DNA from: Hydrangea macrophylla
Taxonomy: Eukaryota; Streptophyta; Magnoliopsida; Cornales; Hydrangeaceae
Reading direction: 5' to 3'
NCBI GenBank assembly: GCA_033977485.1
Contig: CM066989.1
Span: forward strand, 91,779,887-91,843,886
Length of the DNA stretch: 64,000 nucleotides
Shown here: piece after piece, positions 58,236 to 64,000 of the stretch
Numbering within the stretch: position 1 is the stretch's first letter
Layout: the number at the start of each line of letters is the position of its first letter
Translations under genes and position numbers: made by a program
The notes under the pieces: generated by a model
Seen by the model: the letters and a program-made list of their open reading frames with translations, nothing else
The model's database searches: none
Told to the model about the DNA's origin: nothing

Positions 58236-60241
58236 CTACATTTTGCTAGTCCTCGAGCAAAAAGAAAATAACACTACTATTAAATAAATAAATAAAGCTA
58301 CTCCATTTTCGTATGGATAACGATTGCACTTAGCTGGTGCAACAAGCCTTTTAAACCTCTTGGTGTCCCTAGTCGGTCTCGTGAGGGTTCTCGTCAACAA
58401 GTCACCCACAACCATCTTTATTGACTTGTGAAAATAGAAATTTTATTCAAATTTAACATATTTCAATGTTAACATCCTTCTTTAATAAACTCAAATTCTA
58501 CTGAAACTTTTTAAATTATCAAGAGTAGAACAATCGTCTGCCTTCCTATCTCATGAAAAATAATCCGAAAACATATATCAACAGAATCAATGGAATATAT
58601 CTAAGACCCGCATGGGTGTGAAATAGTAGTCAAGTGGATACACGGCAACTATGAACTTGGAATATAAATCAGATGACTATTTAGTGATGCCTTGACTACA
58701 AATCTCACGTTGTAATTACACTCTACAATAAAATCACTTTGAAACAGGTGTAAACACTCATTTATATATATATGCGAGAAAGAATTATCATACAAAACTA
58801 ATAAACTCGCATATGACACGGAACAACGTATGACACGACGGAAATAAAATAGTCTCATGAATAGATATCGATCATCAAGTGAATACCATTACTACCATGC
58901 TTATATTCCCTTTCCTTTATCAGTTCCATATTCAAATCATGTTTCCATAGAATCAACTAGGACTTAATAAGGGTGTAGTGTTGGTCGAGGGTCAAGGCTC
59001 AGAAAAGAAAGGTAAAAGGGCTTCAAAGAGTCCGTAAGTATCTAGAAATAGCATTGATGTGTAATGCAAGGGCTTTACTACAATGACTAGTTATTTCTCT
59101 TTTTTTTTCTTTTCAAGAGATTCATATCCCTCTTTTTTTATAACTACTTTCTCTCTCTCTCTTTTTTTTTTTTTTTTTTTTTTAACATTATACTTCTTTT
59201 CTTCTACTAGTCAATACATTTATATTATATATATATATATATATTTTTAACATTAGCCCGATTTCTTGATGAAAAACTATTCTCTAACTACTTTTGGACA
59301 TGGGTTAGGTCAATTTTATAGTGGCGAACTCCATATCGGAGTGGGTAGGATAATAGGTGAACAAAGAAATGGCTTAATTAAAGGCCTAAAGGGTTAACGA
59401 GGGATAAAATATTTATATTAGGTAAGCCAAAAGTCAAATAGGTGTACTAGAACAGATGGCCTAGTGTTCATTTTCTAAAGTCACATGATTCTTCAACGTT
59501 ATGATGCTAAAGGAAATATAATTTTTTCTATATATTTTCTTTAAGCATGATAATTATAATACTGACTCGACTATCAATCAAAATAAAAGAATAATGAGAC
59601 TAATCAACGAAATAATGCGATATGTCAAAAAGATTCGATAATAGTAAATTTAAAACCCTCAAAAGGATGAAAGGCTCAACAACTCACCTGGTTTAGTCTC
59701 CACAATTTAACTATTTAGCAATCCAAGTTATATTATAGTTCAAATGTTACTATGTATCCATATGACTACGTGTCGTGCAATAAGGTATGCAAGTATAAGA
59801 TATCAAACAATGATTCTAAAGATATATATATCTCGAGACATACCTTCATAGATTCGGTAGACATCAGATTACATACTCTCTAAATTCCAAAATCTCAACG
59901 AAATCTATTTACAAAAAGAGTAACGCACATTAAACAATATTAAGAAATTATTTAAGAAACTGTTTTCATTTATTTAAAGAACAATTACAATGTTTACTTT
60001 TCTATTCTTATTACTTCTATTTTGTATTATTATTTATAAAAAAAAAAATTTATTTATTTTGTTTTTTTTTTTACAATGAATGAAAGAAATAACAGATAAA
60101 CGACATAACAAAAATAAAAGAACTAAGAACTAAAATTTAAACAATTCTGAAATACTAAAAAAAATAAAATTAAAAAAAAATAAAACGACAATACTAAAAT
60201 GAATATCCATATACTCCCCCAAACCAAATCACTGCATGTCC
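58236..60241. other. Long non-coding spacer of element F
   Basis: AT-rich sequence without a convincing gene. Pyrimidine runs at 59098-59183 and an AT repeat at 59224-59245. Such spacers between the last frame and the 3' LTR are usual in Athila elements. Confidence 0.6.
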
Positions 60242-60994
60242 CTATGCAGGTGGGAACATGACAATGACATGAATGTAGTCCGCGTAGAAGATCACCAAGA
60301 CGTCCACACCATGAAAAATGTCGGACGGTAGTGGCACGCCAGATCGAAAGTACCAATCAACTAGCTCCCACTCCGGGTGCTCCGCAGGGTCAAATGGTGG
60401 TCCCATCTCATCAAAATCAGTATGTAACTCCGGACCCAAACCCTCCTCAATCTCCTCAATGACACTCAGACCCAAATCCACCCTATCATCCTCAGGACCG
60501 GAATAAGGCGCAAATATCGAGGCAATGTCCTCAGGGGACCAGTCAGGTTGACCCGGACGCTGTCGAACAACGTCCGGTACATAATCAGGGAGGTCCCTAT
60601 ATGGATAGGTAACCTCGGTCGTAGGCACAGTACTCTCAACAGGGTCAGATAATGAACTAACAGCTAAATCTGAGACAACACCCTCGTCGTCATCATCGGT
60701 CGAAGAATCTGCCGATTCAGACGAAGAAGACTCGGAAGATGTAGGGGGAGCGCCATAAGGGCCATCAAGAAAAGTAGGGTCATCACCAAACAGGTCGGCC
60801 GCGTCAGAAGAATCCGAACAGATGGGCATACGAGGATGACGACGGCACCAGTCGAGACGACCGACTGGACCGTCTGACTTGGCGACCCTAGGACTCGGTA
60901 CGGTATCAGAATCGGACACACTAGAGTCGGAATGAAAACCCGACTCAATCGAAGACCTATCGGGTGACGAAGGAGGGGAAAGCGGGTGGTCCAT
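60242..60994 (-). CDS. Acidic, serine-rich 250-aa frame of element F
   Basis: An uninterrupted frame starting MDHPLSPPSSPDRSSIESG. Rich in D, E, S and P (SSESSSSESADSSTDDDDEG), then a tyrosine/proline-rich middle (YPYRDLPDYVPDVVRQRPGQ) and a hydrophobic C-terminus (VLVIFYADYIHVIVMF). I do not recognise the family. It lies downstream of the ORF1/env-like frame in element F, where Athila elements often have an extra frame. Possibly the C-terminal part of the same ancestral protein or a separate one. No signal peptide. Confidence 0.5.
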   Translation of the reverse strand: MDHPLSPPSSPDRSSIESGFHSDSSVSDSDTVPSPRVAKSDGPVGRLDWCRRHPRMPICSDSSDAADLFGDDPTFLDGPYGAPPTSSESSSSESADSSTDDDDEGVVSDLAVSSLSDPVESTVPTTEVTYPYRDLPDYVPDVVRQRPGQPDWSPEDIASIFAPYSGPEDDRVDLGLSVIEEIEEGLGPELHTDFDEMGPPFDPAEHPEWELVDWYFRSGVPLPSDIFHGVDVLVIFYADYIHVIVMFPPA

Positions 60995-61599
60995 AAATGA
61001 GGATGTAGATGAAATATGTGGGCCGAGAAACTATAAGGATATCGAAAAATCAAAAACCTGAAACCAAAAATTAAGTCACAAATTAACTTGATTAGTTGGA
61101 AGGATTAAAACAAATAAAAGTGACGTGACTATATTCCTTCTTATGTAGCTGTAATGAATGGCGAATTGGTAAACGTAAGCAATGTCAGTTTGCATTGAAA
61201 TAGAAATTCTGACAGAATTACCCCCCAAACCTTAACCGAAGAGATTCCTGTTATAGTGCAATGGGTGGTGAAATGGCTGTGCAATATTATTTCAACGACA
61301 ATTGCTTCCAAATGAATATAAAAACATTATATATGTAGCCAAACATGAAAGTGAAACTAGAATTAATTAAAGAGACGTTACGGATGTGACTAACCAGAGG
61401 CAACAGGAATAAAACAAGCATAACGAAAAACAATAACAGCAAAATGAAATAATTACAGACCACATGAGTAAAAGTAAACAAAAGACAGAAAGTAAACTAA
61501 CCGGTCACAGCCGGGTACAGCAAAATCCGAATAACAATAAACAGAAAATTAAAACAATAAACAGAAATACTAAAAGAATATACAGGCCCAAATGTCTGA

Positions 61600-62974
61600 A
61601 AATGTCTAAACCACCCATCAAATACATGAAAAAGGAAAAATGACTGTCCAAACACCCCCCCCCCCAAAACCTAGTCTAGTCCCCACCACCCTCAATCAGA
61701 ACCAGCTCCAGACCCGTACTCCCCTATCCCGTAGTACCATCCCCATCCCCATCACCATCACTCCCATCCCCATCGTCTTCATCGTCGCCAGCCTCCTTCT
61801 CCTCTCCCTGCACCTCTCCCTACTCCTCAGCGCCCTCATCGACCACCTGCTGTGCCTGTCACGGAAATGCCGACTGATAAGCTGCCTCTCCCTGAGCAAG
61901 AATGTCCTCCAGCTGGTCAGGATGATGAACCTGGAAAAAGGACCTCATGTATGACTACAAGCGCAGCGTCTCACCCCGGAAAGCACACACGTCCCCATAC
62001 GTCCAAGCGTAAGGGGTATCCTCAGGAGGAGGTGGACGCTGTGCTGCCTGCTCACGACGGGCCTGGGCCTACTCTCGCGCCCTCCTAACCTCCAGGTCTA
62101 GTCGATCCAAGCTCAACTTCCAATCAGTGAAAGCGAACTCTGGAATATGTGCATCAATGGGCTCATCGGCAGGAATAGGAAAGGCCTTAGCCAGGAGAAT
62201 AGCAGTGATAGTGCGAGGGTATGGCAGAAGAAGCTTAGAATCAAGGGCGTGGTCAATGGCATGGGCCACAAGACGCATGCCCTCCATAATGATCAGGCCA
62301 GGGTGAAACCAATCCCTGCGGTAAGCAGCGTGGAGGGCATGGTGAATTTCCTTGGTCCGTTCTTGCTCATGACCAAGGGGGTACAGGTTTCGTTTAAAGA
62401 CATGGTCGATGAACCACATTTGGCGGGGCATGTGCGATCGTCGAATAGATTGCCCCGAACCAGAGCGGCCGCCACACATGTCCTGAATGATATGTATGAA
62501 GGAGTGGGCTGTATTGAGGACGTTTAATTTTAGAACTTGGTAAGAATGGGAGGGGAGTTGGAGGATTTCAGCGATGTTATCTGGGTTAAGGGTGATGTCG
62601 TGGCCATCTATGGTTGTTGACAGGAAAGCATGCTGGCTTAGGGATTGTTTATGGTAGCGAAGGTTTTGATAAAAGAGGCGGACGAAGCGGGGGTAGCTGA
62701 TTAGATCTGGGTTTCTAAAATAAAGCTATGGGGCAAGCTTACAGGCGACTAGGTTGCTGTGGCCCCACTTCGTGTCTTTATCAGACGCGAAGTACTCAGC
62801 GTCTATGGCGGCCTCGTAGTTGAGGCCGCGGGAGGCGTATTTGGGACCTAATTCATTAGGGTTAGGGTCGTCTGGGGGCGGTGGTGGTGGTGGTCCGGTT
62901 TGTTTTTCTTTTCCTTTAGATCTTTTCTGAGGTGGTTGGGAAGAAGAGGCGGATTTTACTGTTCGTTTGGTCAT
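61600..62974 (-). pseudogene. Athila-type extra protein (plant transposon protein domain), broken
   Basis: Starts at 62974 (MTKRTVKSASSSQPPQKRSK) with a basic N-terminus and a proline run, then GLNYEAAIDAEYF. After a stop at about 62726 the similarity continues in the next frame through LPSHSYQVLKLNVLN and a long open stretch at 62479-62069 (MWFIDHVFKRNLYP, RTITAILLAKAFPIPADEPI), ending in a Q/E/D-rich tail. The order (basic start, helical domain, acidic tail) resembles the 'putative plant transposon protein' or Athila ORF found after pol. Broken by at least three stops. Confidence 0.6.
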
Positions 62975-64000
62975 ATTTCAAAAAGAAATGGGTGAGATTT
63001 TTAGAAAAAAATTGAAAATGTGGGCTTTAAAATTGGTCTATGCCCAGAAAAGAAAATAGAAAAGGGAGTGGGAATGGGTCACCTGCAAAGAAAAACGTCC
63101 CGGCAAGGGACACAATCAATATAATTCAACAGTTGTAAAAGTAATTGGGGTTCACGGGGGAACACCCAGCAACTGTGAGAAGAGCCGGTCCCTTCTCACC
63201 CACTGTCCCGACAAGGGCACACACTTTGCGGCAAGTCACGGGGTACTTGCCGCGTGTTTATTAGCAATGGCAATGATCAAATAGGAAGTGATGCTTACGT
63301 CGAACACAATAATTTGAATGTCTAGTAGAATGTTCGGGAGTTAGTTTGAACGTCATGGTATTTCGAAAGTCATATAGTTAAAGTTGTGTCTAAGATTTTT
63401 CAAATTTGAATTCTATGTCACAAAACATGAACATTTTAAAATAAAATGTGGATTCACATGTGAATTGAAATTGAATGTGCCAAATGTTCATTCAAACTTG
63501 GCCATAGAGTTGCACCATCCAGATTATTGTTTAGAGGGTGGAATATTTGTTAACAATGAACTCAGCTACGTCGATTACGTATCTAAGTAATGACTCAGTG
63601 CTATAGGCAATTAATTTTCTAAATGTGGTCTTACAATTTCAATGGTATCAAGATGTGAGAATAACATTGTAGAGAAACAACTTCTGGTTAGATTTAACTG
63701 TTGTGATTTTAATTAAACACACCCATTATTTCAGAAGCTATTAATCATATGTGCAGATACCTCGCAGTTGAGTTCGTACATTCCAAGCTACTGATAACGA
63801 CTTAAGTGTGTGCGTTAACAATTTGTTTAAACAAGCAGAATTTCGTAGTATGAGTGTGCTCAACTATACATGGTTTAATATGTGAGGATCTGAATCCATA
63901 CATATATGTATATGTATAAACAGACCTCCACAAATCCGGAGATAAAATCAAAAAGGCAAACACTTATGGATGCAATTTCAACAGGAACCCTAAATATTTC
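62975..64000. other. Internal region of element F, no gene seen
   Basis: Non-coding at the right edge. It holds a cluster of four short hairpins (63097-63253, listed separately). No pol text is reached. Confidence 0.55.
63097..63253. repeat. Cluster of short hairpins
   Basis: GTCCC/GGGAC (63097-63111), GTGAGAAG/CTTCTCAC (63175-63182 with 63192-63199), GTCCC/GGGC (63205-63217) and GCGGCAAGT/ACTTGCCGC (63228-63236 with 63245-63253). The 8- and 9-bp stems are perfect. Confidence 0.75.

Larger units (their letters stand above)
56868..64000 (-). mobile_element. Athila-like Ty3/gypsy element F, 3' part
   Basis: On the - strand, a long internal region leads to a polypurine tract (GTTTGGGGGTG at about 58224-58235) and a 3' LTR (58224 down to about 56868). 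The text TTTTGCTCGAGGACTAGCAAAA before the tract, GGTCGAACCCACAGAG in the LTR, and a long non-coding spacer are typical of Athila-group elements. Only the region downstream of pol is in the window; pol, gag and the 5' LTR would lie beyond 64000. Confidence 0.7.

Noticed and set aside
58649..58858. 69-codon antisense frame in the spacer of element F
   Set aside because: Short, AT-rich, isolated and without recognisable motif.
61640..62527. Open + strand frames opposite the extra protein of element F
   Set aside because: Shadows of the - strand coding sequence, with proline/threonine-rich low complexity.

Overview
This is nuclear DNA from a flowering plant, probably a eudicot (this last point is inference). 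The evidence is a spliced plant gene of the EDR2 family, plant Ty1/copia and Ty3/gypsy retrotransposons, hAT transposons, Tourist and Stowaway MITEs and a SINE. I see no bacterial genes, CRISPR, rRNA or tRNA.

The only host gene seen is an ENHANCED DISEASE RESISTANCE 2-like (EDR2-like) gene on the + strand. Sixteen exon segments can be read by splice sites and protein similarity: the end of a PH domain (950-1653), a START lipid-binding domain (6110-11457), a linker and the start of the EDR2_C/DUF1336 domain (11926-12436), and two more EDR2_C exons at 50510-50772. The intron between 12436 and 50510 is 38,073 bp. The remaining C-terminal exons are not in the window; the next intron is also filled with retroelements and runs off the right edge. 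The 5' half carries in-frame stops and frame errors, so this copy is either a pseudogene or affected by base-calling errors.

Layout: 1-12436, EDR2 exons with introns holding MITEs and a Copia remnant (2234-3143). 12660-36533, Copia element A, interrupted by Copia element B (14193-27600) in its gag and by Copia element C (29163-34395, reversed) in its integrase. B carries two nearly identical hAT transposons, H1 (14548-18815) and H2 (19482-23743). 37368-50458, a 13.1-kb Ty3/gypsy Tat-lineage element D with gag-pol on the - strand and two oppositely oriented extra genes on the + strand: a plant-mobile-domain gene and an intact 229-codon coiled-coil gene. 50510-50772, EDR2 exons. 51465-51562, a SINE. 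52396-56867, Copia element E (- strand). 56868-64000, the 3' part of an Athila-like element F (- strand), apparently inserted in the leader of E.

With A and D removed, the giant intron would be about 1.1 kb. With its guests removed, A is about 5.2 kb and B about 4.9 kb, normal Copia sizes, which supports the nesting model. The most unusual content is element D, whose two antisense genes each have their own TATA-like box, and the twin hAT insertions that share the same disabling lesions.
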